8,556 nucleotides of DNA. Origin: Clostridiales bacterium. GTDB lineage: Bacteria > Bacillota > Clostridia > Oscillospirales > UBA644. The position numbers and the translations under genes were made by a program. The notes beneath the pieces are model-generated. The model did no database searches. It worked only from the letters and a program-made list of their open reading frames with translations, and was not told the DNA's origin. Positions 1 through 5,679 of this stretch are shown piece after piece. The number at the start of each line of letters is the position of its first letter. Positions within the stretch are counted from its first letter, which is position 1. Where the stretch lies: the NCBI GenBank assembly GCA_003343705.1, contig QAKR01000054.1:1-8556 (forward strand), read 5' to 3'.

Positions 1-1
1 A

Positions 2-166
2 GAGCAAGCCGAAAGGCAGGCTCTTGAACAGGAAAAACAAATGCAGAAAACGATTATCGGCATAAAAAAACGGTTCGGCAAGAACGCGATTCTGAAAGGT
101 ATGAACTTTCAGGAAGGCGCAACAGCCCGAGAACGCAACGAACAGGTCGGAGGTCATAAAGCGTGA
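2..166 (+). CDS. Y-family DNA polymerase, C-terminal end (5' part outside the window)
   Basis: The reading frame is open from the window edge and ends at TGA 164-166, giving the last 54 residues. The tail contains IKKRFGKNAILKGMN, then an EGATARERN stretch and a GGHKA end. From memory this is the C-terminus typical of Firmicutes Y-family (DinB/UvrX-like) translesion polymerases, lying after the little-finger domain. Such enzymes copy past damaged DNA bases. The catalytic palm is not in the window, so activity cannot be judged. The stop overlaps the GTG start of the next gene (GTGA, 163-166), which implies translational coupling with the YolD-like gene. That pair is often carried by conjugative elements, plasmids and prophages. 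Confidence 0.8.
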   Translation, partial: EQAERQALEQEKQMQKTIIGIKKRFGKNAILKGMNFQEGATARERNEQVGGHKA

Positions 167-597
167 GCGAAAAAGCAGAAGAACTGTATGCGGATATAAT
201 AAATCTTCCGCATCATGAGCTGACAACACGGCAGCGTATGCCGCGAATAAACCGCGCCGCGTCCTTCTCTCCGTTTGCGGCGCTGACCGGATATGACGAT
301 CAGGTAAAGGAAGCCGGACGGCTGACGGACGAGCGTATAGAGCTTGATGACGGCACAATAAGTACACTGAACGATAAGCTGAACTATGCCGTATCGCTGT
401 CCGATGAGCAGCCGGAAATATCCGTGACCTACTTCAAGCCGGACAGTAAAAAGAACGGCGGAGAGTATGTGACGCATACCGGAGTAATCAAGCGTGTTGA
501 CGAATATGAGCGCAAGCTGATATTCACCGATAAAACCGCAATTTCGATAGATGATATCTACGGAATCGACGGTGAAATATATAGTAGTTTATATTGA
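163..597 (+). CDS. YolD-like protein
   Basis: This is a 144-residue protein starting at GTG 163, whose first bases overlap the polymerase stop. Residues about 9-60 carry the family signature as I know it: Y-x-DIINLPHH, then RMPRINRAASFSPFAALTGYDD, then RLTDERIEL. The C-terminal half (about 85-140) reads as a small beta-rich domain. YolD-like proteins sit directly downstream of Y-family polymerases (UvrX in Bacillus) and are presumed partners or regulators in DNA damage tolerance, but the mechanism is not settled. No upstream ribosome binding site is obvious, which agrees with coupling to the polymerase. It converges on the minus-strand ATPase gene with only 28 bases between the two stops, and I see no terminator there. 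The protein looks intact. Confidence 0.85.
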   Translation: MSEKAEELYADIINLPHHELTTRQRMPRINRAASFSPFAALTGYDDQVKEAGRLTDERIELDDGTISTLNDKLNYAVSLSDEQPEISVTYFKPDSKKNGGEYVTHTGVIKRVDEYERKLIFTDKTAISIDDIYGIDGEIYSSLY

Positions 598-625
598 TAT
601 ACTATTACGGAATGCAATTAACTTA

Positions 626-1873
626 TTACAGGAGATAAATCGGAAAGGTATATGCCTTTTCGTTGATGGGACGAATGCGGTCACAGTTATCAATGATAAG
701 ACCGGGTTTGATATTCAGCTTATATTTACTCAGAACATCAAAGTTTTTGGTAGGCTTTGTAGGAGCAATACCTTTCTTAACCTCGATAGGGTAAATATCT
801 CCGGCATTCACATAGACGAGGTCAATTTCTTTTTGATCTATATCACGATAGTAAAAAAGAGACTCTTTCGGATCTTTGTTGTACGCATAGAAATTTTTAA
901 TGATTTCGCTGACTACATAGGTTTCAAAGAAAGCACCATTCATTGCACAGGATTCCAACATTTCCGCATTGGGCCACTTGCAAAGATAAGCGCAAAGTCC
1001 GGTATCCATAAAGTAAAGCTTTGGAGCCTTAATGATTCTGTTCGAAACATTAGACATATACGGCTGCAGCAGGTAGATAATACCCGATGTTTGCAGAATG
1101 GAAATCCAACGCTTGCAGGTGCGTACATCAATTCCGACAGTGTTTGCAATCTGATCGTAATGTAGTTCCTGTGCGGTGCGTAAAGCAACCACTGAGATAA
1201 AATTGCGGAACTGAAATTCGCTTGAGGCTTCAATGAGCTTCATAACATCTCGCTCAATGTAGGTGTTAACATAAGACTTAAAATAGATATCACGCTCTGA
1301 AATGCCGGTGCAGATATCGGGAATGCCGCCTTTGAATATTTCCTCAAAAATTTCCTTTTTGCCGATATATTTTCTGCCGTCATTCTCTCTTTTCTTTATT
1401 TCGCTGATTTCAGGATTAAAAAGAGGCGCACTGTAGCCGTTCTTTTCCGCAAAGGTAAATGATGACATGTCAATCACGCCGCAGCGTCCGGCTAAGGAAT
1501 CGGAAATGCTTTCCTGAAGCTCGAAACGGTTTGAACCGGTCAGAATATACATCAGTTGTCTTTCCTCGCCGTTTTTCATCCAAACAAGCCGCTGTTCATC
1601 AATGATCTTTTTAATTTCGTCTAAAAGCTTCGGCGCTTTCTGTATCTCATCAATAACTACAGGCCATCCGTAGCTCTCCAAAAACAATTTCGGGTTATTG
1701 ACTGCTAACGCACGGTCTTCGCCGTCGTCGAGGGTTACTTTTTTGTATTTGTCGCCGAATAAATGGTCAATGGTTGTTGATTTACCAACCTGCCTCGGAC
1801 CGTAAACTACTACGCAGGGAAAGGATTGACCTGCAGCGAGAATGGCTTTTTCTACGGTTCTTTTAATATACAT
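626..1873 (-). CDS. AAA-family ATPase with C-terminal DUF4143 nuclease-like domain
   Basis: This is a complete 415-residue protein. The Walker A motif GPRQVGKST lies at residues 25-33, Walker B VVIDE at 72-76, and a sensor-1-like LTGSNRF at 111-117, followed by SLAGRC (about 127-131). A GGIP motif and a YIERDV motif follow, both usual in the AAA_14/DUF4143 family. Near the C-terminus, EID (349-351) and IEVKK (363-367) are spaced like a PD-(D/E)XK nuclease fold. The start is ATG 1871-1873, preceded by AAGGAG at good spacing on the minus strand. Family members are very common in Bacteria and Archaea, often in accessory DNA. Their role is not established, and links to toxin or defence functions are speculative. 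The gene is monocistronic here, has its own promoter, and converges on the YolD gene. Confidence 0.92.
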   Translation of the reverse strand: MYIKRTVEKAILAAGQSFPCVVVYGPRQVGKSTTIDHLFGDKYKKVTLDDGEDRALAVNNPKLFLESYGWPVVIDEIQKAPKLLDEIKKIIDEQRLVWMKNGEERQLMYILTGSNRFELQESISDSLAGRCGVIDMSSFTFAEKNGYSAPLFNPEISEIKKRENDGRKYIGKKEIFEEIFKGGIPDICTGISERDIYFKSYVNTYIERDVMKLIEASSEFQFRNFISVVALRTAQELHYDQIANTVGIDVRTCKRWISILQTSGIIYLLQPYMSNVSNRIIKAPKLYFMDTGLCAYLCKWPNAEMLESCAMNGAFFETYVVSEIIKNFYAYNKDPKESLFYYRDIDQKEIDLVYVNAGDIYPIEVKKGIAPTKPTKNFDVLSKYKLNIKPGLIIDNCDRIRPINEKAYTFPIYLL

Positions 1874-1955
1874 GAGAATAACACTCCTTGATAATTTTTG
1901 TTTGCTGATTGATCGGCAATATATTATAACCGACTCTAATCTATTCAGTGATTAA

Positions 1956-1984
1956 AGTATAGCACATTATTTCGATTAAGTCAA
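1956..1984 (-). promoter_or_regulatory. Sigma-A-type promoter for the ATPase gene
   Basis: Read on the minus strand, TTGACT (1979-1984) and TATACT (1956-1961) are separated by exactly 17 bases. Both are near-consensus for the housekeeping sigma factor. Transcription would start near 1949, giving a leader of about 75 nt before the ATG at 1873. The gene therefore appears to be constitutively transcribable and independent of the convergent polymerase/YolD operon. Confidence 0.75.
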
Positions 1985-2156
1985 CATACAAATGCTGTTT
2001 TCATCGGAATTATATTATATAGTATACCCACGCATTTATAAAATACTCACTTGAACAAACATAGTAACCCGATTTCTGTAATCGTTGCGCAAGCTCGATA
2101 TTTCGGAAATACTACATAACAACTGAATAACTGACTTTAATTCGTGCAAGCAGAGC
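1985..2156. other. AT-rich spacer without a recognisable gene
   Basis: No supported coding sequence lies here. Small features include an AT stretch around 2010-2026, a 5-bp hairpin CGATT/AATCG near 2070-2085 and the odd palindrome ATTTC-G-GAAAT near 2101. TTGCGC followed 17 bases later by AATACT (about 2083-2111) is a weak plus-strand promoter candidate that could drive the structured RNA downstream. The left boundary of the recombination module may lie in this spacer, but I see no target duplication that marks it. Confidence 0.4.
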
Positions 2157-2255
2157 CGGTCGAAAGACCGTGATTTCCAAGCGCCGTACAAGGTTGAGAC
2201 TTAATAGTATGGAAAAACCATATCTATTGGTCTTGATTTGTACGGCGCTTTTTTT
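2157..2255 (+). ncRNA. Structured RNA candidate: GNRA hairpin plus long terminator hairpin
   Basis: Two successive hairpins end in a U-tract. The first is CGGTC (2157-2161), a GAAA tetraloop, then GACCG (2166-2170). The second runs 2179-2250: the outer 11 pairs join AAGCGCCGTAC (2179-2189) with GTACGGCGCTT (2240-2250) without mismatch. Pairing continues inward through weaker helices with small bulges to TATGG/CCATA closing an AAAAA loop (2213-2217). Seven T residues follow (2249-2255). The length and order are unusual for a plain terminator. It could be the 3' end of a small RNA, a leader or attenuator for the downstream module, or the terminator of a lost upstream gene. It matches no riboswitch class I know. 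Confidence 0.55.
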
Positions 2256-2284
2256 GTGCCCAAAAACACTTGTACGGTAATTGG

Positions 2285-2321
2285 AGTCCTTTCCTCGGCT
2301 TGCCCGGGAAGGGACTTTTTT
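2285..2321 (+). terminator. Intrinsic terminator upstream of the sigma-like gene
   Basis: The 14-nt arms 2285-2298 and 2303-2316 pair with one mismatch and two G-U pairs around a CTTG tetraloop, followed by a run of six T residues (2316-2321). It lies 30 bases after the larger hairpin-U structure, so the leader of the recombination module holds two consecutive terminators. Tandem terminators suggest insulation from upstream transcription, or an attenuation device. Confidence 0.7.
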
Positions 2322-2362
2322 ATGTATGTAAATATAACGGAATTATTTTATATTGCCGACTG

Positions 2363-2402
2363 TTTCACTGTACCGAACCGAAAAGGAGAAGATGCAGTGA
2401 AA
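2363..2402 (+). promoter_or_regulatory. Inverted repeat around the ribosome binding site of the mini-ORF
   Basis: TTTCACTG (2363-2370) and CAGTGAAA (2395-2402) are perfect 8-bp complements. The AAAGGAG ribosome binding site (2382-2388) lies in the 24-nt loop, and the GTG start (2397-2399) lies inside the 3' arm. In RNA this would hide the start codon. In DNA it could be an operator. Either role is inference. Confidence 0.35.
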
Positions 2403-2435
2403 AAGTGGCAGTGCTACATAGCCGGATATCCGTAA
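2397..2435 (+). CDS. Possible 12-residue leader peptide, rubredoxin-like start
   Basis: GTG 2397 follows a strong AAAGGAG (2382-2388) at a spacing of 8, and the frame runs 12 codons to TAA: MKKWQCYIAGYP. The first residues resemble a rubredoxin N-terminus (KKWxCxxCGY), but the second cysteine is alanine and no rubredoxin sequence follows. It may be a short leader peptide for the operon, a remnant of a rubredoxin gene, or chance. The good ribosome binding site is the only strong argument that it is translated. It ends 60 bases before the sigma-like gene. Confidence 0.25.
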   Translation: MKKWQCYIAGYP

Positions 2436-2441
2436 TCTCCC

Positions 2442-2474
2442 GAATTTTTGAACTTGAACCATTTTCAAAAATTC
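2442..2474 (+). promoter_or_regulatory. 11-bp perfect inverted repeat just before the sigma-like gene
   Basis: GAATTTTTGAA (2442-2452) and TTCAAAAATTC (2464-2474) are perfect complements around an 11-nt spacer. The 3' arm ends 6 bases before the AAGGAG of the next gene. No U-tract follows, so it is not a terminator. It could be an operator for a dimeric regulator such as the HTH protein encoded downstream, or an mRNA hairpin that affects ribosome loading. Confidence 0.45.
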
Positions 2475-2495
2475 AATTCAAAGGAGATTACCACA

Positions 2496-3071
2496 ATGAG
2501 AAAGCTGTTTTTTGTAAAGAAGAATGTAAACGAACCCACAGGGGCAAGTAATTGGATAGAAATGAATGTTGATGAATTTAATGAATTCATTTCGACGGAA
2601 GAAGGAAAAGCAAGGAAGAACAATTTTGCGCCATTGTTCGGCTTTGGTGCAGGTGACGCCGATTATTACATTGAAACGACTCGCGAGGAAGTAAGCAAAA
2701 TACGCAAAGAAAACAACCGTCACGCATATTTGAAAAGGCTTGAGATGGAATCGGGTTGTGTAACGGTTTCTTTGAACGAGCTTGACCTATACGGCGAGAA
2801 CGAACAAGAGGATAGCATTGTCGATCCGACCGCCTTTGTAGACAAGATATACATTGCAAAAGAAACCTCGGCGGAGATACAAAAAGCCCTGTCGATGCTG
2901 ACAGATAAACAACGCGATATTATCTGTTCGCTTGTATACACAGATGAACCCGTAAGAGTTATAGATTACGCAAAAACTCATAACATGACGAGCGTTGCCG
3001 TAATTCAAACAAAAGAACGGGCATTGAAACAACTGAAAAAAATATTGATTAAGTTCGGTATAGGGGGTTAA
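2496..3071 (+). CDS. Sigma-70 region-4-like regulator of the mobile element
   Basis: This is a 191-residue protein with start ATG 2496, chosen because AAGGAG (2481-2486) lies 9 bases upstream. Residues about 125-186 form a sigma region-4-like helix-turn-helix: an ALSMLTDKQRDII stretch, then AKTHNMTSVAVIQTKERALKQLKK, where the recognition helix would fall. The first half (MRKLFFVKKN, then a tryptophan-containing WIEMNVDEFNEF) matches my memory of a family of element-borne sigma-like proteins. There is no evident region 2 for -10 recognition, so it may not act as a full sigma factor. Genes of this kind precede excisionase and integrase in Tn916/Tn1549-like elements. It is the first large gene of the module, 58 bases before the HTH gene. 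Its role in activating transfer or excision genes is inferred. Confidence 0.75.
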   Translation: MRKLFFVKKNVNEPTGASNWIEMNVDEFNEFISTEEGKARKNNFAPLFGFGAGDADYYIETTREEVSKIRKENNRHAYLKRLEMESGCVTVSLNELDLYGENEQEDSIVDPTAFVDKIYIAKETSAEIQKALSMLTDKQRDIICSLVYTDEPVRVIDYAKTHNMTSVAVIQTKERALKQLKKILIKFGIGG

Positions 3072-3076
3072 TTTTC

Positions 3077-3128
3077 GGCACTTTTTTCAGCAATCCAATA
3101 TAGAGAGCAAAAAAGAAAGGAAAGTGCC
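3077..3128 (+). promoter_or_regulatory. Inverted repeat bracketing the ribosome binding site of the HTH gene
   Basis: GGCACTTT (3077-3084) and AAAGTGCC (3121-3128) pair perfectly. The AAAGG ribosome binding site (3116-3120) touches the 3' arm, and the ATG follows at 3130. Folding of the sigma-HTH mRNA would place the binding site at the base of a hairpin and could limit initiation. A DNA operator is the alternative. Confidence 0.4.
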
Positions 3129-3129
3129 A

Positions 3130-3420
3130 ATGAATACTAACTTAAAAACCATTTTGGAGAAAAACCACAAAGGCAAAAGCAATGCAATCAAGAGTTTTCA
3201 GCTTGAGCGTTTAACAAATCTGACCGGAAGTCAGATCAGAGAACGTGTAAATGAATTGCGGTGCAACGGAGTCCCCGTTTGCAGCGGTCGTTCCGGGTAT
3301 TACATAGCCGCTTCAAGAGAAGAACTGAACCATACGATCGCACAGCTTACCAGCCGCGTTTCACAAATCAATAAGGCAATCAAAGGACTAAAAGCAACAA
3401 TGGAGGATTATCATGAATAA
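3130..3420 (+). CDS. Winged helix-turn-helix protein
   Basis: This is a 96-residue protein. ATG 3130 is preferred to GTG 3124 because AAAGG (3116-3120) lies 9 bases before it. Residues about 20-45 form a helix-turn-helix (LERLTNLTGSQIRERVNELR), followed by a wing at 47-60 (GVPVCSGRSGYYIA). A long helix from about 63-92 could mediate dimerisation. This layout matches small phage and element regulators I know from gut Firmicutes, though no exact family is claimed. It overlaps the next gene by 8 bases (3413-3420), so the two are probably translationally coupled. DNA binding is likely. Repression or activation of this operon, perhaps through the inverted repeats at 2442-2474 or 3077-3128, is inference. 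Confidence 0.7.
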   Translation: MNTNLKTILEKNHKGKSNAIKSFQLERLTNLTGSQIRERVNELRCNGVPVCSGRSGYYIAASREELNHTIAQLTSRVSQINKAIKGLKATMEDYHE

Positions 3421-3901
3421 CAGAACAAAAACAATCTATAACACTTCTATTTACTCTCCCGAATGGGCTGAGATTGACGACTATAACCATCGTAGGCTAT
3501 ATGCCATTCTCGGTTTCAGAACACTCGGAGATTTCCTCGGTATGAGGGTGTACGATTTTCTGAATATGAATCAGAACGACAGCGGCTATGCCGGCAATAC
3601 AATCCTGGACTTATACAATTTCGTGAATCCGAATAACGAAATAGACGAAGCCATTTATTATGATGCGATCGAACAGCCTATCAATACAAGGCGTTGGATT
3701 GCAGAGCATGGCTCAGCCGAGAATATCACAATCGAAGAAATCATCTTTGATCCGCTGATGAATAAGGAAGCTCTGAACAATATTTTCAATAGCATTTGCC
3801 GCGCCTTTTACAAATCGAGCGAGTATAGCATCCGCCAATACAAATATGCCTATTTACGTGATGTCCCGAAAAATAAGAGGGTGCCGCATGAACAAGAGTG
3901 A
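3413..3901 (+). CDS. Unrecognised 162-residue protein with a possible RpoA-CTD-like HhH
   Basis: ATG 3413 follows GGAGG (3402-3406) at a spacing of 6, so translation is very likely. I do not recognise the family. Residues about 27-72 (RRLYAILGFRTLGDFLGM, then DFLNM, then a glycine-rich turn and a helix to FVN) follow the hydrophobic pattern of the helix-hairpin-helix domain of the RNA polymerase alpha C-terminal domain (LGI-x-TLGDFL...). The remainder is mixed helical, with a basic, tyrosine-rich tail (Y137-Y147). There is no signal peptide or membrane segment. The gene overlaps the HTH gene by 8 bases and the first excisionase gene by 14 bases. The tight packing suggests a regulatory or DNA-binding role in excision, but this is only context. 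Confidence 0.65.
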   Translation: MNNRTKTIYNTSIYSPEWAEIDDYNHRRLYAILGFRTLGDFLGMRVYDFLNMNQNDSGYAGNTILDLYNFVNPNNEIDEAIYYDAIEQPINTRRWIAEHGSAENITIEEIIFDPLMNKEALNNIFNSICRAFYKSSEYSIRQYKYAYLRDVPKNKRVPHEQE

Positions 3902-4100
3902 AAAAGAGAAAATGGTGCCTGTTTGGTTAAAAACCTGTCTCACATTGGAGGAAGCATCTGCTTGTACGGGTATCGGCGTCGGCAGATTGAAAATGCTCTC
4001 TCAGGCAGACGACGGTAAAATAACAATTTGGATAGGTAACCGCAGAATGTTTAAGAGAAAGAAGCTTGAAGAATTATTGGAACAGTCGGCTTCCGTATAG
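3888..4100 (+). CDS. Excisionase-like protein, first of a tandem pair (Tn916 Xis family)
   Basis: This is a 70-residue protein. The start ATG 3888 lies inside the end of the preceding gene and follows AGAGGG at close spacing. From residue 10 it shows the Tn916 Xis pattern: VPVW, then LTLEEASACTGIGVGRLKML (a winged-helix recognition helix), then IWIGNRRMFKRKKLEELL (wing and C-terminal helix). Hand alignment without gaps gives 26 identical of 61 positions with the second excisionase-like protein, so the two are diverged paralogues rather than a recent duplication. Xis proteins bend DNA at element ends and steer the integrase toward excision. This one could be a second directionality factor or a repressor. 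Confidence 0.8.
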   Translation: MNKSEKEKMVPVWLKTCLTLEEASACTGIGVGRLKMLSQADDGKITIWIGNRRMFKRKKLEELLEQSASV

Positions 4101-4103
4101 CAG

Positions 4104-4124
4104 GTGCGATTTTCAGATTCGCAC
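4104..4124 (+). promoter_or_regulatory. Small hairpin after the first excisionase gene
   Basis: GTGCGA (4104-4109) and TCGCAC (4119-4124) pair around a 9-nt loop, 4 bases after the stop of the first excisionase gene. There is no U-tract, so termination is unlikely. It may stabilise the upstream message or mark a processing site between the two excisionase genes. Confidence 0.3.
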
Positions 4125-4125
4125 A

Positions 4126-4155
4126 TTGGACGCTCTCCTTGTTATTCGTTATCAT
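4126..4155 (+). promoter_or_regulatory. Possible internal promoter for the second excisionase and the integrase
   Basis: TTGGAC (4126-4131) and TATCAT (4150-4155) are 18 bases apart. The -10 is good and the -35 is weak. Initiation would fall near 4162, between the arms of the adjacent hairpin, so that transcript would lack the arm that masks the ribosome binding site. Confidence 0.35.
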
Positions 4156-4178
4156 ATTACCGATGAATAACAAGGAGA
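4134..4178 (+). promoter_or_regulatory. Stable hairpin burying the Shine-Dalgarno of the second excisionase
   Basis: TCTCCTTGTTATTC (4134-4147) pairs perfectly with GAATAACAAGGAGA (4165-4178). Three further inner pairs (4148-4150 with 4162-4164, two of them G-U) close an 11-nt loop (4151-4161). The AAGGAG (4172-4177) that serves the ATG at 4186 lies entirely within the 3' arm. In any transcript read through from upstream, the ribosome binding site should be hidden. No T-run follows, so it is not a terminator. Confidence 0.75.
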
Positions 4179-4185
4179 TGAGTCT

Positions 4186-4389
4186 ATGGCTGCAAGAGAA
4201 ACTATACCGATATGGGAAAAGAGGAATTTGACACTTGAAGAAGCCGCCGAGTATTTCGGAATCGGGGTGTCAAAAATCAGAGAGTTATCAAATCAAGAGG
4301 GCTGCGAGTTTGTGCTTTGGATCGGCACGAAAAGATTGATAAAGAGAACAAAGCTTGAGCAGTACCTTGATAATGCAAATTCGATATAA
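4186..4389 (+). CDS. xis: Excisionase, Tn916 Xis family
   Basis: This is a 67-residue protein, the same length as Tn916 Xis as I recall it. It contains IPIWEKRNLTLEEAAEYFGI, then GVSKIRELS (winged-helix recognition helix), then LWIGTKRLIKRTKLEQYL (wing and C-terminal helix). ATG 4186 lies 8 bases after AAGGAG (4172-4177), which is sequestered in a hairpin. The TAA stop (4387-4389) runs into the AAGGAGG that serves the integrase, so the two are almost certainly translationally coupled. Xis binds near the element ends and promotes integrase-driven excision into a circular form. Compared with the first copy it starts directly at the conserved core and sits in the canonical position beside the integrase, so it is the better candidate for the working excisionase. 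Confidence 0.88.
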   Translation: MAARETIPIWEKRNLTLEEAAEYFGIGVSKIRELSNQEGCEFVLWIGTKRLIKRTKLEQYLDNANSI

Positions 4390-4401
4390 GGAGGAATGTT
4401 T

Positions 4402-5679
4402 ATGAGTTCTGGAAACATAAAATCAAATTCAACTACAAAACGAATGGATAGCAATAGAGTGAGACTGTATACAGGCGAGTCTCAAAGACCGAACGGAACA
4501 TATATGTATCGGTGGACAGACGCGCAAGGCAAAAGGCATTACATATACGCCCCTACGCTTGAAAAACTGCGCGAAGAAGAAAAGCTCATAATTGTTGATG
4601 AGCACGACGGTATAAAGCAGGAAAATAAGTTGCTGACACTTAATGACCTGTTTGAGCTTTGGAAAGATACCAAGCGTGGAATTAAGGACAGCACATTTCA
4701 AAACTACATCTATATGTATAACCTTATTGTTGCACCGAACTTCGGGAAAAACAGAGTTCAGATGATAAAGAAATCAGATGTCAAAAAATTCTATAACCGC
4801 CTTGCTGACGGCAAGCGTATGCAGGTCGCAACGATAGATAACATTCATAATGTACTTCACCAAGTTTTCCAAATTGCTGTTGACGATAATATTATCCGTA
4901 TAAACCCAACGGACAATATGTTGCGAGAACTGAAAATGTCCCGTGATTATCGCTCCGAAAAGAGAAAAGCTTTGACAATCAAGCAACAGGAGATTTTCTT
5001 ATCCTACATGAAAAAGAACCCGAAGTATCAACATTGGTTTCCTGTGTTCTTCATTATGTTGAATACGGGTATGCGTGTAGGTGAGCTTACGGGACTCAGA
5101 TGGGTAGATGTTGACCTCGACGGTGGAATGATTAAGATAAATCATACACTGGTGTATTACAAAAAGGCGGACGGCAAATGCAGCTACACTATCAATACAA
5201 CAAAAACCGAAGCCGGAGATCGTGAGATACCAATGACCGAAGAAGTAAAGTCGGCGTTTCTTGCCGTCAAAGAGTTCTATGATGATATCGGAATGAAATG
5301 TAATGCAAGCGTTGACGGGTACACGGACTTTATTTTCCTCAATCGCGACGGAAATCTCCACAACCAATCCTCATTAAACAATGCCATTCACCGAATCAGG
5401 AGAGATTGTAACGATGAAATACTGCTAAACAGAAAAACGGACAAAGAGCCGGTGCTGCTGCCCTATTTCACCTGTCATCATTTGCGGCATACTTTTGCGA
5501 CGCGGCTTTGCGAGTCGGGTATCAATATTAAGGTTATTCAAAATGTATTAGGTCATGTTGACATTTCTACAACAATGAACATCTATATAGATGTCACCAA
5601 CGACTTGAAAAAAGAAGAAATGCTGACCTATGCGAAGTTTGTCGGGAACAGTAAAGGTGAAATTGAAACGGCTGTTTAA
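4402..5679 (+). CDS. int: Tyrosine integrase, Tn916/Tn1549 type
   Basis: This is a 425-residue protein. ATG 4402 is chosen over ATG 4396 because AAGGAGG (4388-4394) is 7 bases away from it. Residues about 18-50 (RVRLYTGESQRPNGTYMYRW onward) match the Tn916 Int N-terminal arm-binding domain, with a core-binding domain at about 75-180. The catalytic set is complete in numbering from this start: R225 (GMRVGE), K268 (TTKTEAGDREIP), H359 and R362 (HHLRHTFATRL), H385 (LGH) and nucleophile Y395 (NIYIDV). It recombines the element ends with the target and, with Xis, excises the element as a circle. It forms an operon with both xis genes and is followed at once by a strong terminator. The gene looks intact. 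Confidence 0.95.
   Translation: MSSGNIKSNSTTKRMDSNRVRLYTGESQRPNGTYMYRWTDAQGKRHYIYAPTLEKLREEEKLIIVDEHDGIKQENKLLTLNDLFELWKDTKRGIKDSTFQNYIYMYNLIVAPNFGKNRVQMIKKSDVKKFYNRLADGKRMQVATIDNIHNVLHQVFQIAVDDNIIRINPTDNMLRELKMSRDYRSEKRKALTIKQQEIFLSYMKKNPKYQHWFPVFFIMLNTGMRVGELTGLRWVDVDLDGGMIKINHTLVYYKKADGKCSYTINTTKTEAGDREIPMTEEVKSAFLAVKEFYDDIGMKCNASVDGYTDFIFLNRDGNLHNQSSLNNAIHRIRRDCNDEILLNRKTDKEPVLLPYFTCHHLRHTFATRLCESGINIKVIQNVLGHVDISTTMNIYIDVTNDLKKEEMLTYAKFVGNSKGEIETAV

Noticed and set aside
551..1165. Plus-strand open frame of about 204 codons
   Set aside because: It lies antisense to the well-supported ATPase gene, has no ribosome binding site and shows no recognisable motif.
2140..2260. Retron msr/msd or group II intron domain V reading of the tandem hairpins
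   Set aside because: There is no reverse transcriptase or intron-encoded protein in the window, and the conserved AGC/AAC core of domain V is absent.
2238..2396. Open frame of about 53 codons upstream of and in frame with the 12-codon mini-ORF
   Set aside because: It runs straight through an intrinsic terminator hairpin and has no proper start signal. Only the last 12 codons have a ribosome binding site.
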